Positions 15,640-24,997 of a DNA stretch of 64,000 nucleotides are shown here, one piece after another; within the stretch, counting starts at the first letter, position 1; each line of letters starts with the position of its first letter. Location: NCBI RefSeq assembly GCF_000024125.1, contig NC_013222.1, forward strand, positions 930,001-994,000. The letters are read 5' to 3'. Both the position numbers and the translations under genes were made by a program. The notes below the pieces were generated by a model. That model saw only the letters and a list, made by a program, of their open reading frames with translations, was not told the DNA's origin and made no database searches. This DNA is from Robiginitalea biformata HTCC2501. Its GTDB lineage: Bacteria; Bacteroidota; Bacteroidia; Flavobacteriales; Flavobacteriaceae.

Positions 15640-17415
15640 TTACAGGGATTTATCCAGTTCGGTGATCACCTCGCTCGCCTTGTCGTAATCCTGTTGCATC
15701 TGCACCCTCGAAAACGGGCTGTACCGCGCCATTTCGCAATTTTCCAGCAACCGGGTGAAATCGTCGACGGCGTCCGAAGCCACGCCCCGGTCCGTGAGCA
15801 ATTCGCGGATTTTGTCCTTGCTGAATTCCGAGGTTTCGATCTTCAGTTTGGCCTTCAGGTAATTGTGCAGGGCGCGTTCCAGGGCAACATAGAAGGCGTC
15901 CTTTTGCCCGAGTAGCTTGCGCGCCCGGGACAGGTAGCGCCTCGCCAGGCGGTTGGCCCGCTTCACCTTGTTCCCGACTACATCCCGCTGGCGCTCCTCC
16001 TGTTTTCTTCGAAGGACGACAAACAAAGGGATGAGGAGCAGGGGTGCCAGCAGCCAGATTATATGAGCCCGGCTTCCAAAGAACGGGCTCCAGGTTTTGC
16101 TGCTGAGTTCCGGCCGCAGCTTGATGAAATAAAACTGGTTGCCCGAAATCACCGGCGATTTAACGGCTCCGGGGGCTGCAGGTGTACTGGCCGCAACAGC
16201 CGTGGGCCCCTCTGTGACTTCAATGGTAATCTCGTCGGAGCTCATGCTTTCGTAGGTTTCCGTGCGCGGGTTAAACCAGGAGAAGTTGATGGGGGGGATG
16301 GGATACTTGCCCTGGAACCCCGGGACAATGGTATATTGCTCGGAAACGGAACCCTGCATGCCGCTGATGGTGGTGCGTATGTCTTCGCTGAACTCCGGTT
16401 CGTAGACCTCCAGGGAACTCGGGAGCGTGAGCTTTGGCAACTGGAAGAGTTTCAGGTTTCCGCTGCCGCTCACCGACACGGTGGCCTGAAGCGATTCCGT
16501 GGCCTTGAGGCTCGTTTTGCTGGTCGTTACCTCAAAATCCAGGTCGCCGACGGCCCCGCTGAAGCCTGCCGGTTTCCCGGCTTCCGGCAGGGGGCGTACC
16601 TGCAGCGTCCGCCGGCCGGCAGAGACGGTTTTATTCGCAGTGGCGTAGATGCGCTCCCCGAAAAAGTTCCGCTTGTCCGTGGGTACCTCCAGGGAAACCT
16701 CCAGGGCCAGGGGCTCTATAGCGAGTTCGCCGCTTTTCTGGGGGTAGAGGACCACCCGTTTCAGCACGACGTACCGGTAGGGCTGGCCGCCGTAGGTGCC
16801 ATTTTCGATGCTGTATTTGCTGAAAGGGATTTCCTGGCTCCAGAAATTGTTGTATTTCGGGTTGTCCAGGGGCCTGAAATTCGAAACACCCACCGTGGAG
16901 CTGAAGTAGAGTTTGTACACCACGCTCACCGGTTCGTTCATGTAGGGGTTGGTCTTGGACACCTCAGCAACGAGGTGGAGGTTCTCGTCGGCGATTTCGT
17001 CTACGGATGGGGCGCCGTTCGGGTTGTCCACGGCTTCCGTGACGGTGACTTCCCGGGGGATGGTCTTATGGACTTCCCCTGAGATGACGATGGTTCCCTG
17101 ACCGATGGTAAACCGGCCTTTGGCCTCTGGGGCCAGCACATAGGTATACGTCTTGGAATAGGACCGCACCCCGTTGATCCAGGAGGAGCTGATGGACTGG
17201 GAGGGCCCCATCAACACGCGGAACCCTTCAAAATCCGGCGGCACAAAATTGTCCCCGTCTTTGTTCATCACAAAATCGGCCCGCAGGCGTTCGTTTACCC
17301 CGAGCCGCTCCTTGCTCAGTTTCAGCTCAAAGGTAACTTCCCCGTCCTCCTGCCCCAGCAGGGCAGTGGCCGAGAAGGCCAGAAATAACGATATGATCCA
17401 GCCCCGTATCCGCAT
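15640..17415 (-). CDS. batD: BatD: large beta-rich periplasmic protein
   Basis: The 591-residue protein has a signal peptide (LFLAFSATALLGQ), several beta-sandwich regions typical of the BatD/oxygen-tolerance family (for example SKTSLKATESLQATVSVSGSGNLKLFQLP), one membrane segment near residue 430 (IIWLLAPLLLIPLFVVL) and a cytoplasmic helical tail. Its start codon directly follows the batC stop with no gap. It probably forms the periplasmic part of a complex with the vWA proteins BatA and BatB. Confidence 0.92.
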   Translation of the reverse strand: MRIRGWIISLFLAFSATALLGQEDGEVTFELKLSKERLGVNERLRADFVMNKDGDNFVPPDFEGFRVLMGPSQSISSSWINGVRSYSKTYTYVLAPEAKGRFTIGQGTIVISGEVHKTIPREVTVTEAVDNPNGAPSVDEIADENLHLVAEVSKTNPYMNEPVSVVYKLYFSSTVGVSNFRPLDNPKYNNFWSQEIPFSKYSIENGTYGGQPYRYVVLKRVVLYPQKSGELAIEPLALEVSLEVPTDKRNFFGERIYATANKTVSAGRRTLQVRPLPEAGKPAGFSGAVGDLDFEVTTSKTSLKATESLQATVSVSGSGNLKLFQLPKLTLPSSLEVYEPEFSEDIRTTISGMQGSVSEQYTIVPGFQGKYPIPPINFSWFNPRTETYESMSSDEITIEVTEGPTAVAASTPAAPGAVKSPVISGNQFYFIKLRPELSSKTWSPFFGSRAHIIWLLAPLLLIPLFVVLRRKQEERQRDVVGNKVKRANRLARRYLSRARKLLGQKDAFYVALERALHNYLKAKLKIETSEFSKDKIRELLTDRGVASDAVDDFTRLLENCEMARYSPFSRVQMQQDYDKASEVITELDKSL

Positions 17416-18243
17416 CTACCAGTCCTTTTCAGTTTTAACCGGGGCCCCTTTGACCTTCTGGGCGTCAATTTTTTCCTTTACTTTCTTCTCCTCGTTCTCC
17501 ATCGCCTGCAGCAGGTTCTGGATTTGCTGGGGCGACAGCTGATTCGGGCGGGGTTGTTCCTGGTTCTGTTCCGGCTTGCGGTCCTGTTCCTCCTTGCGGT
17601 CCCCGTCGCCTTCCCGGTTTTCCTCCTGCTCGTCTTCGCCCCCGCTTTGCTGCTGGTCTTCCTCCTGCTCCTGTTCCCCGTTATCGCCCTCGTTCTGTTC
17701 CTGGTTTTGCTGCTCTTCCTCCTGCTGGTCTTCCTGTTCCTGCTCCTGGTTTTCCTCGTCCTGCTTCTGTTGTTCCTGGTCTTTTTTCAGCAGCTCCTTG
17801 GCAAGGGCCAGGTTGTAGCGGGTCTCCTCGTCTGTCGGGTCGTTGCGGAGGGCCTCCTTATAGGCTTCAACCGCCTGTTTGTAATCTTTCTGCTTCATAA
17901 ACACGTTGCCCATATTGTGGTAGGACTTGTGTTTCTGGGACTTTTCCCCGGCCCGTTCCCCGGCCTCCTTAAAGCGGCCGAATGCCTCCCCGTAGCTGTC
18001 GTTGCGGTAGTAGGCGTGTCCGAGATTGTAAGGGGCAGCCGTATTTTCGGGGCTCTTGGCAATGGCCCGGCGGTAGTTGGCCTCAGCGCTCACAAAATCG
18101 TCCTCGGACAGGTCCTCGTTGGCTTCCCGGGTCAGTTCCCGGGAGGCATCCATCGCCTTGGGATCCGGCGCACCGGCTTCCTGGGCCCGTACCCAGCCGG
18201 CGCAGGACATTATTACCAGGGTGAAAAATGCGATCCGTTTCAT
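17416..18243 (-). CDS. batC: BatC: TPR protein with Gln/Glu-rich tail
   Basis: The 275-residue protein has a signal peptide (ending near GWVRAQ) and three TPR-like repeats (about residues 45-150, for example TAAPYNLGHAYYRNDSYGEAFGRF). A long low-complexity stretch rich in Gln, Glu, Asp and Asn fills about 155-245 and is followed by a short basic helical end. TPR repeats mediate protein contacts, presumably with BatA and BatB. The biased tail is common in BatC homologues and is not evidence of a sequencing error. Gaps to batB and batD are zero. Confidence 0.88.
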   Translation of the reverse strand: MKRIAFFTLVIMSCAGWVRAQEAGAPDPKAMDASRELTREANEDLSEDDFVSAEANYRRAIAKSPENTAAPYNLGHAYYRNDSYGEAFGRFKEAGERAGEKSQKHKSYHNMGNVFMKQKDYKQAVEAYKEALRNDPTDEETRYNLALAKELLKKDQEQQKQDEENQEQEQEDQQEEEQQNQEQNEGDNGEQEQEEDQQQSGGEDEQEENREGDGDRKEEQDRKPEQNQEQPRPNQLSPQQIQNLLQAMENEEKKVKEKIDAQKVKGAPVKTEKDW

Positions 18244-19290
18244 TCAGGCAGCTTTCTTTTCATTAAACAAATCCAGTTTCCTGAGCCAGCCGGTTTTGCG
18301 CTCGAGTACAAAAATATCCAAAAACAACAGCAGGAGCCCTGCGCCCAGAAACCACTGGAACTGGTCTTTGAACTCGGCAAATTGCCGGGCCTCGAATTCC
18401 TTCTTGTCCATTTGCTGGAGCAGCCCGCTGATCTGTTCCACGGCAGCTGCGGTATTGGCCCCCGGAATGTATTCCCCATTGCCCTCCGAGGCGATTTCCG
18501 CAAGGATCGATTCGTTCAGCCGCGTGATAACCACTTCCCCCCGGGCATCTTTTTTCAGGCTTTCCAGGACCCCGTTCCGCTTGATGGGGATGGGCGCTCC
18601 CCGGGCGCTCCCCACCCCGATGGTAAAGATGCGGATACCCTGGTCGGTGGCCTGTTCAATGGCGTCCATTACCTGGTCCTCGGCGTGGTCCTCCCCGTCG
18701 GAAACCAGGAAGAGGATCCGGTTGGTCTGCTCCTCATCGTCAAAATAGGTGGCCGCGAGTTCGATGGCTTCGTGGATGGCGGTCCCCTGGGAGGAAAGCA
18801 TATCCGTATTCATGCTTTGCAAAAACATTTTGGCCGCCCCGTAATCCGTGGTGATAGGCAACTGGGGGAAGGCCTGGGCGGCGTACGCGATGATCCCCAC
18901 CCGGTCGCTGGCCAGTTCGTTGATGATTTCGGATACGAGGCGCTTGGCCTTTTCCAGGCGGTTCGGGGCGATGTCTTCGGCCAGCATACTCTTGGAAACG
19001 TCAACGGCAAATACGATGTCCACCCCTTCCCGCTTGACGGTCTCCAGTTTGGTGCCCATCTTGGGGTTGACCAACCCGAGGATCAGGAAGGCCAGGCCCA
19101 GCAGGAACAGCAGGAGTTTCAGTTGCGGTTTGAAGAGGGAGCGGTCCGGTGCCAGGCGCCGCAGCAGCCGGGGGTCCGCAAACCTGCGCTGGGTGCGTTT
19201 CTTCCAGATATGGTGGGCGAGATACAGCACCAGCAGTACCGGGATGACCAGCAGCAGGTAAAAATAGATGGGTTCGTCGAACTGTATCAT
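18244..19290 (-). CDS. batB: BatB: membrane vWA-domain protein
   Basis: The 348-residue protein has membrane segments near residues 8-27, 57-75 and 310-330. A von Willebrand A domain between them has the MIDAS motif DVSKS (Asp97 to Ser101) and later the SDGEDH loop. The open frame extends to 19623 out of register with batA, but ATG 19290 (MIQFDEPIYFYLLL) is the normal start, seven bases after batA. It binds a divalent metal and is likely to partner with BatA and the MoxR ATPase. Confidence 0.93.
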   Translation of the reverse strand: MIQFDEPIYFYLLLVIPVLLVLYLAHHIWKKRTQRRFADPRLLRRLAPDRSLFKPQLKLLLFLLGLAFLILGLVNPKMGTKLETVKREGVDIVFAVDVSKSMLAEDIAPNRLEKAKRLVSEIINELASDRVGIIAYAAQAFPQLPITTDYGAAKMFLQSMNTDMLSSQGTAIHEAIELAATYFDDEEQTNRILFLVSDGEDHAEDQVMDAIEQATDQGIRIFTIGVGSARGAPIPIKRNGVLESLKKDARGEVVITRLNESILAEIASEGNGEYIPGANTAAAVEQISGLLQQMDKKEFEARQFAEFKDQFQWFLGAGLLLLFLDIFVLERKTGWLRKLDLFNEKKAA

Positions 19291-19297
19291 TGCCTGA

Positions 19298-20299
19298 TTA
19301 TATAAAACTCCGGAACACAGTGAATCGCAGGCCCCACTCCAGGAGCAGCAAAGCCCCTGCCAGATAGACCCACGGCCTGAATTTTTCCTCGTACCGGTAG
19401 TATTTGAATTCTTCCACCTCCGTTTTTTCGAGTTTGTTGATCTCTTCGTAGATCGCCTCAAGCTTTTCGTTGTCCGTGGCACGGAAATACTCCCCTCCGG
19501 TGGCCGTGGCGATATCGGTGAGCAGCTCTTCGTCGATCTCCACCTGCCGCATGCCGTAGCGGAACGATCCGTCCGGGTTGTACCCGATGGGGGAGAGGGC
19601 GTTTCCGTTGGTTCCCAAACCAATCGTATAGGTTTTGATGCCGTATTCCAGGGCGAGGTCTGCGGCTGTCTGGGGTTCGATGAAACCGGCGTTGTTCACC
19701 CCGTCCGTCAAGAGGATAATCACCTTGGAAATGGCTGTGCTTTCCTTGAGGCGGTTTACCGAAGTGGCCAGGCCCATGCCGATGGCCGTTCCGTCGTTGA
19801 GCTGTCCGTAGGTGATCTCCCGCAGGGCCCCCAGCACGATGGATTTATCGCTGGTGATCGGCGTTTTCGTATAGCTTTCCCCCGCATAGGCCACCAGGCC
19901 GATACGGTCGTTCGGGCGCTTCCGGATGAATTCGGCAGCCACTTCCTTGAGGGCGGAGAGCCGGTTGGGACGCAGGTCCCGGGCCAGCATGCTGGAGGAC
20001 ACGTCGATGGCCATGACAATATCGATCCCCTTGGTGGTCTTGGTGCGGGTGGAAATGTCCTGGGTCTGCGGCCGGGCCATGGCGGTGATCACGGCGGCCA
20101 GCGCGAGCAGCCGGAGCGCGAAGAGGGCCGGTTGGAGCCGGCTCAGCAAGCCGGGCCTTCCAAAGCCCTTCAGCGAAGGAATTCGCAGGCTGGCGCCCTG
20201 CCGGTTCCGCTTCAGGACATACCAAAGCACCGCCAGGGGCAGTGCCAGCAGCAGCCAGAAGTATTCCGGGTTTGCAAATTCAATATCAGCGCCGATCAT
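19298..20299 (-). CDS. batA: BatA: membrane vWA-domain protein
   Basis: The 333-residue protein has membrane segments near 14-29, 58-75 and 311-328. Its vWA domain has a complete MIDAS motif DVSSS (Asp99 to Ser103), DGTAIGMG, and a TDGVNNAG loop. The ATG overlaps the stop of the upstream gene by four bases (ATGA), implying translational coupling. It is a paralogue of BatB next door; such pairs probably form a hetero-oligomer facing the periplasm or cytoplasm and acted on by MoxR. Confidence 0.94.
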   Translation of the reverse strand: MIGADIEFANPEYFWLLLALPLAVLWYVLKRNRQGASLRIPSLKGFGRPGLLSRLQPALFALRLLALAAVITAMARPQTQDISTRTKTTKGIDIVMAIDVSSSMLARDLRPNRLSALKEVAAEFIRKRPNDRIGLVAYAGESYTKTPITSDKSIVLGALREITYGQLNDGTAIGMGLATSVNRLKESTAISKVIILLTDGVNNAGFIEPQTAADLALEYGIKTYTIGLGTNGNALSPIGYNPDGSFRYGMRQVEIDEELLTDIATATGGEYFRATDNEKLEAIYEEINKLEKTEVEEFKYYRYEEKFRPWVYLAGALLLLEWGLRFTVFRSFI

Positions 20300-21960
20300 A
20301 CGGTAGTTTTAACTTCCAGTGTTTTTACAATGCGTTCCACAATATCCTCCGAATAGGCATCCCCGTCTTCCCAGGTCATCACTACCTGCTGCAGGAACCC
20401 CTTACCGCCGAAAACCAGGATGCTGTAAGCCCCTTCCATGCTCCCGGAGGAATCGGGCAGGTCAAAGGTACCCTTTCCGTACACGCGCACGCCTTCCACG
20501 CCCGAAATCGTCGTGAAAGACTCTTGTTTCATGATGATATTCCGCGCACCCGAGGCCTCGAATTGTTCCAGGACTTTCTCAATGCTCTGTTCAAAATCGG
20601 GTTCGGACTCCGGGTCTGCGAAAAGGGTGGAGCTGGCCATGATGGAAAAATTGGCCCGGCGATTGTCGTAAGCGAACACATCCATGTCCCGGATACTCCC
20701 TTTCGCCCCGGCGGGAAGTTCCACCTCTTTGCGGTAAAGTACTTCCGGGGTTTCCAGTAAAATGGGCGGGTAACCATAGGAGCTCGCTATCCATTCCCCT
20801 TCCAGCAGGGATTTTGTAGGCGTGCCGAAAACGGCTTCCCGCACGTTTCCGGGCCCGAAGTACGCCAGGGCGGATACCAGGCCCACCACGAGGATACCCG
20901 CTGCCGTTGCCAGGCCCACCCGCAGGCGTTTGCGGCGTCGCTGGCTGAGGATTTCCTGCCGGTATTCCTCCTGCTCCATAAGTTCCTCTTCCGTAGGCTC
21001 GGGCAGGGCGTCATGGGTCCGCACCACGATGTCACGAACCTGCTCCCGGTCTGCTTCCGCCTCCCGCAGCGGGGGTTTGGATTTCGCAAACTTTACCAGG
21101 TCGGCCGTCTGCAGGATCCGACGAAACCGGCTCAGCGTCTCGGCATCCAGGTTGAGTTGCCCGGCATCCCGCAGGAGCTCCAGTTTGGTTATGAGTTCTT
21201 CCGTGGTACTTTCCAGGGCGGTCACGTGTACCTCTTCTTCCAGGTACGCCCGGACGATGGTAGTGAGTTCCGTGTAATACCCCTTGAAATCATCTTGGAT
21301 GAGGTAGCGGGTAGATTCCAGTCGCTCCAGCTCAATCAGCGCCCGGTCATATGGGGGTAAGAGGGCCTCCTGCTCCGCTTCGGTCAGCGGCTTTTCCCGG
21401 AAGACGAACCAGTAGAGTGCCCCACCGGCCAGCAGGAGTACGAGAAGGGTCCAGCCCAGCCACCGGATCCAGCGCCAGGGGTTCCCCTCCACTTCCACCA
21501 TGGGTTTGATGTCGTACAGGTTTTGTTCCAGGGTATCTACCGGGACGGTGGCCACCGAGACAAAAAGCGAATCCGTGAAGTACCCTTTTCCGTCTATTTC
21601 AATCCGCTGGCTGGGCAGCAGGTAAGCCCCGGAATCGAACTGGGTGAGCGCGTAGGTTTTCAGGAGCTCCAGGCGGTTGTCGCGGCGGGTGGTATCGGTC
21701 TTGAAAGCCTCCACCGTTTCCAGGGGCGAAAAAGTCTGGCCGTCCGGGAAAATGACTTGGGCTGTGGTGTCCGCCTCCACGCGAACCGTAAACCGGATTT
21801 GTTCGCCGATACGGATGGCTGTGGTATCCACTTCGGAGGAGACCAGCGGCAGCGACTGGGCAAACGCAACCTGCAGGCCCGCCAACAGGAAGAGCAGGGC
21901 GGGCAGCCGCCTGAGCAGCAACCCGGCCGGGGTTTTATATGGGGGTATTTCCTGTAACAT
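20296..21960 (-). CDS. BatD-like membrane protein of the moxR operon
   Basis: The 554-residue protein has a signal peptide (LPALLFLLAGLQVAFAQ) and a beta-rich N-terminal domain like the start of BatD (RIGEQIRFTVRVEAD). A membrane segment lies near residues 168-188, followed by a helical cytoplasmic region (YDRALIELERLESTRYLIQDD), a second membrane segment near 350-370, and a C-terminal alpha-beta domain. The middle resembles the DUF4381-type proteins of MoxR operons. It lies between the DUF58 gene (two-base gap) and batA (four-base overlap). Its two-membrane-span layout and extra C-terminal domain are worth noting. Confidence 0.75.
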   Translation of the reverse strand: MLQEIPPYKTPAGLLLRRLPALLFLLAGLQVAFAQSLPLVSSEVDTTAIRIGEQIRFTVRVEADTTAQVIFPDGQTFSPLETVEAFKTDTTRRDNRLELLKTYALTQFDSGAYLLPSQRIEIDGKGYFTDSLFVSVATVPVDTLEQNLYDIKPMVEVEGNPWRWIRWLGWTLLVLLLAGGALYWFVFREKPLTEAEQEALLPPYDRALIELERLESTRYLIQDDFKGYYTELTTIVRAYLEEEVHVTALESTTEELITKLELLRDAGQLNLDAETLSRFRRILQTADLVKFAKSKPPLREAEADREQVRDIVVRTHDALPEPTEEELMEQEEYRQEILSQRRRKRLRVGLATAAGILVVGLVSALAYFGPGNVREAVFGTPTKSLLEGEWIASSYGYPPILLETPEVLYRKEVELPAGAKGSIRDMDVFAYDNRRANFSIMASSTLFADPESEPDFEQSIEKVLEQFEASGARNIIMKQESFTTISGVEGVRVYGKGTFDLPDSSGSMEGAYSILVFGGKGFLQQVVMTWEDGDAYSEDIVERIVKTLEVKTTV

Positions 21961-21962
21961 CG

Positions 21963-22829
21963 CTATCCTCTGCGTTTAAAGTACCCGAGCAGTTTTTTCA
22001 CATAACTTTCGTCTACCCGGCAATCCAGCGTCCCGCACCCGGCACGTGTAAAAGTATCCCGGTAGTAGCCTACCCGGTCCCGGTAATGGGCGGCATAGGC
22101 ATTGCGCAAGCGCCGGGACTGGGTATTTACCAGCCGCAGCTTTCCGGATTCGGCATCCAGCATGCGGACCATCCCGAGGTTCGGGATATCACTTTCCATC
22201 GGGTCGTAGATCCGGATGCCCGTCAGGTCGTGTTTATTGCCGGTTACCCGGAGTGTCTTCTCGTAATCCTCGGCCATAAAATCGGAAAGCACAAAAACGA
22301 TAGCCTTCTTCTTGATGACGTTGGACAGGAATTTCAGCGCCTCGGAAAGGTCTGTCCGGTGGCTTTTGGGCTCAAATTCCAACAGCTCCCGGATAATGCG
22401 TAAAACGTGGCTTTTTCCCTTTTTCGGTGGGATGTAAAGCTCCACTTCGTCCGAGAACAGAATCAGGCCCACCTTGTCGTTGTTCTGCAGGGCCGAAAAG
22501 GCCAGGGTGGCCGAAACCTCGGTAACCACCTCCCGCTTGAACTGCCCGACCGTACCAAAGAACTCCGAGCCGCTGATATCCACCAGGAGCATCAGGGTGA
22601 GTTCCCGCTCCTCTTCGAATACCTTGACAAATGGCTCGTTGTATCGCGCGGTGACATTCCAGTCGATAGATCGGACGTCGTCCCCATACTGGTATTGCCG
22701 GACTTCGCTGAAAGTCATTCCCCGCCCCTTGAAGGTGGAATGGTATTCCCCTCCGAAGATGTGATCGGACAAGCGGCGCGTCTTGATCTCGATCTTCCGT
22801 ACTTTCTTTAAGAGCTCTTTGGTATCCAT
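21963..22829 (-). CDS. DUF58-domain protein of the MoxR-Bat operon
   Basis: The 288-residue soluble protein contains the DUF58 core GEYHSTFKGRGMTFSEVRQYQYGDDVRSIDWNVTAR (residues 27-62 in outline) and a vWA-like fold with DISGS (Asp84 to Ser88). It is the expected partner of MoxR ATPases and may act as an adaptor between the ATPase and client proteins. It follows moxR by 64 bases and precedes the BatD-like gene by two bases. Confidence 0.93.
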   Translation of the reverse strand: MDTKELLKKVRKIEIKTRRLSDHIFGGEYHSTFKGRGMTFSEVRQYQYGDDVRSIDWNVTARYNEPFVKVFEEERELTLMLLVDISGSEFFGTVGQFKREVVTEVSATLAFSALQNNDKVGLILFSDEVELYIPPKKGKSHVLRIIRELLEFEPKSHRTDLSEALKFLSNVIKKKAIVFVLSDFMAEDYEKTLRVTGNKHDLTGIRIYDPMESDIPNLGMVRMLDAESGKLRLVNTQSRRLRNAYAAHYRDRVGYYRDTFTRAGCGTLDCRVDESYVKKLLGYFKRRG

Positions 22830-22893
22830 ACAGGTGCGGGATTGCAGGTTGGGCCGGTGCCGGCCTCAAAGGGGGCTGCCCGGCTGCCTGGCG

Positions 22894-23895
22894 CTAGGGG
22901 ACTTCTACCTCGTTGACAATCCGGTTGATGATTTCCTCGGATGTCACATTCTCCGCCTCGGCCTCATAGGTGATGCCGATCCGGTGGCGCAGCACGTCGT
23001 GAACCACTGCGCGGACGTCTTCCGGGATCACGTATCCCCGCCGTTTGATAAAAGCATAGCATTTGGCGGCATTCGCCATGTTGATACTACCCCGGGGGGA
23101 AGCCCCGAAACTGATCAGCGGTTTGAGGCCCCCGAGCTGGTATTTTTCGGGGAACCGGGTGGCAAACACGATATCGAGGATATATTTCTCAATTTTTTCG
23201 TCCATATAGACCTCCCGAACGGCCTGTTGGGCACTCAGGATTTGTTTCAGGCTCACCACCGGCTGGATCTTTTGCTGGGTACCCTGCAGGTTTTGCCGGA
23301 TGATCAGCTGTTCCTCGTTCATCTTCGGGTAGTCGATAACCGTCTTGAGCATGAACCGGTCTACCTGGGCTTCGGGGAGCGGATAGGTTCCTTCCTGCTC
23401 CACCGGGTTTTGCGTGGCCATCACCAGGAAAGGCTCGTCCAGGATAAAAGTTTCGTCCCCGATGGTCACCTGTCGTTCCTGCATGGCCTCCAGCAGGGCG
23501 GACTGTACCTTGGCCGGGGCGCGGTTGATCTCATCGGCCAGGATGAAATTGGCAAAGATAGGCCCGCGTTTGATGGAAAAGTCGTTTTCCTTGATGTTGT
23601 ATATGAGTGTCCCGATGACGTCCGCGGGCAACAGGTCGGGGGTAAACTGGATACGGGAAAAACTGCCCTTGACCGCCCGGGAAAGCGTATTGATGGCAAG
23701 CGTCTTCGCCAGCCCCGGAACACCTTCGAGCAGGATATGGCCCCGCCCGAGCAACCCGATGAGCAACCGCTCCACCATGTGCCGCTGGCCCACGATTGCC
23801 TTGTCCATTTCCTGAACCAGTAGATCGATAAAAGCGCTCTCTTCGGCAATTTTCTCATTCACAGCGCTAATGTCTACTGCCTTGGTCTCTTCCAT
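22894..23895 (-). CDS. MoxR-family AAA+ ATPase
   Basis: The 333-residue ATPase has the Walker A motif GVPGLAKT (residues 58-65), Walker B ILADEINRAPAK (Asp121, Glu122), and the sensor region MATQNPVEQEGTYPLPEAQVDRFMLK. MoxR proteins act as chaperone-like ATPases on vWA-domain partners. As the first gene of an approximately 9 kb minus-strand operon it probably drives the Bat complex. The 160-base region upstream, shared with the divergent aldo/keto reductase, should hold both promoters, but I see no exact TAnnTTTG there. Confidence 0.95.
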   Translation of the reverse strand: MEETKAVDISAVNEKIAEESAFIDLLVQEMDKAIVGQRHMVERLLIGLLGRGHILLEGVPGLAKTLAINTLSRAVKGSFSRIQFTPDLLPADVIGTLIYNIKENDFSIKRGPIFANFILADEINRAPAKVQSALLEAMQERQVTIGDETFILDEPFLVMATQNPVEQEGTYPLPEAQVDRFMLKTVIDYPKMNEEQLIIRQNLQGTQQKIQPVVSLKQILSAQQAVREVYMDEKIEKYILDIVFATRFPEKYQLGGLKPLISFGASPRGSINMANAAKCYAFIKRRGYVIPEDVRAVVHDVLRHRIGITYEAEAENVTSEEIINRIVNEVEVP

Positions 23896-24055
23896 AAAAA
23901 TGCTTTAGTAATTGTTTGTCAATAAGCGAGTTTAGTTGTACTGCGCAAATTGAAAATTTATTTACTGACTGCCTGTTAACGATTGGTTAAAAATGTTCGG
24001 AAACCCCTAGTTTTATGATGGTTTTAAGGGATTTTCTATTTACTTTAAGCAGCCT

Positions 24056-24931
24056 ATGAAAGACACGAATAAAGAGAGCCGCATCATTGCCGGGACGATG
24101 ACCTGGGGGGTGTGGGGAAGCGATCTGGATACGGCATCGATGGAGCAGCTCATACACGACTGCCTGGAGGCGGGTATCCGCACCTTCGACCACGCCGATA
24201 TTTACGGAGGGTATACCACGGAAGCCGCCTTTGGGAAGGCCTTTGCCGGTAGCGGCGTGGACCGGGAGGAAATCCGGCTGATCAGCAAATGCGGGATCCA
24301 GTATGTCTGCGACGCCCGGCCCATCCGGGTTAAGCATTACCAGTACGATGCGGACTATATTGTCCGATCTGCCGAAACATCCCTGGAAAACCTGGAAACG
24401 GACTACCTGGACCTGCTATTGCTGCACCGGCCCAGCCCGCTTATGGAGCCCGGGGAAGTTGCCGCCTCCTTCGACCGGTTGAAGGCCGCGGGGAAGGTCC
24501 GGCGGTTTGGGGTCAGTAACTTTACCCCCTCCCAGATCCGGCTGATCGAAACGGCTGCCCCGGTAGAGGCGCATCAATTCGAGTGTTCGCTTTCGGCCCG
24601 CGACCCGCTTACCGACGGCACGCTGGACGATTGCATGACCGGCAGGCGCGAGGCGATGGCCTGGAGCCCCTTGGGGAAATTCTTTCGTGAGGAAGGGCCC
24701 GAAAGGGACCGGCTGGCAGCCTGCATGGAGGCGCTCATGCCAAAGTACGGGGCGGACGAAAGCCAGTTGCTCCTGGCCTGGCTCATGGGGCACCCGGCGG
24801 GCATCCGGCCCGTGGTGGGCACCACAAAAGCCAAAAGGCTCCGGGGTGCTGTCCGCGCAGAGAAAATTGAACTGGAGCCGGAGGACTGGTTTGACTTGCT
24901 GGTCGCTGCTCAGGGGCATAAGGTCCCCTGA
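24056..24931 (+). CDS. Aldo/keto reductase (YdhF-like)
   Basis: The 291-residue TIM-barrel oxidoreductase shows the expected tetrad context: Asp and Tyr in TFDHADIYGGYTTE, Lys in LISKCGI, and His in LLLHRPSP. The NADPH-binding end RPVVGTTKAKRL is also present. It reduces carbonyl compounds, substrate unknown. It is divergent from the moxR operon and followed after 66 bases by the SDR gene on the same strand. Confidence 0.93.
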   Translation: MKDTNKESRIIAGTMTWGVWGSDLDTASMEQLIHDCLEAGIRTFDHADIYGGYTTEAAFGKAFAGSGVDREEIRLISKCGIQYVCDARPIRVKHYQYDADYIVRSAETSLENLETDYLDLLLLHRPSPLMEPGEVAASFDRLKAAGKVRRFGVSNFTPSQIRLIETAAPVEAHQFECSLSARDPLTDGTLDDCMTGRREAMAWSPLGKFFREEGPERDRLAACMEALMPKYGADESQLLLAWLMGHPAGIRPVVGTTKAKRLRGAVRAEKIELEPEDWFDLLVAAQGHKVP

Positions 24932-24997
24932 ACCGTTCCCCGGGCCGGCAGGACAGGGTTGGCCGGTGAAAATCGCCCGGGCCGGGAGGCCCTTTAA

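Noticed and set aside
17555..17790. Low-complexity Gln/Glu codon run that looks like a repeat array
   Set aside because: It is the normal biased tail of BatC in frame with the TPR domain, not a CRISPR or satellite repeat.
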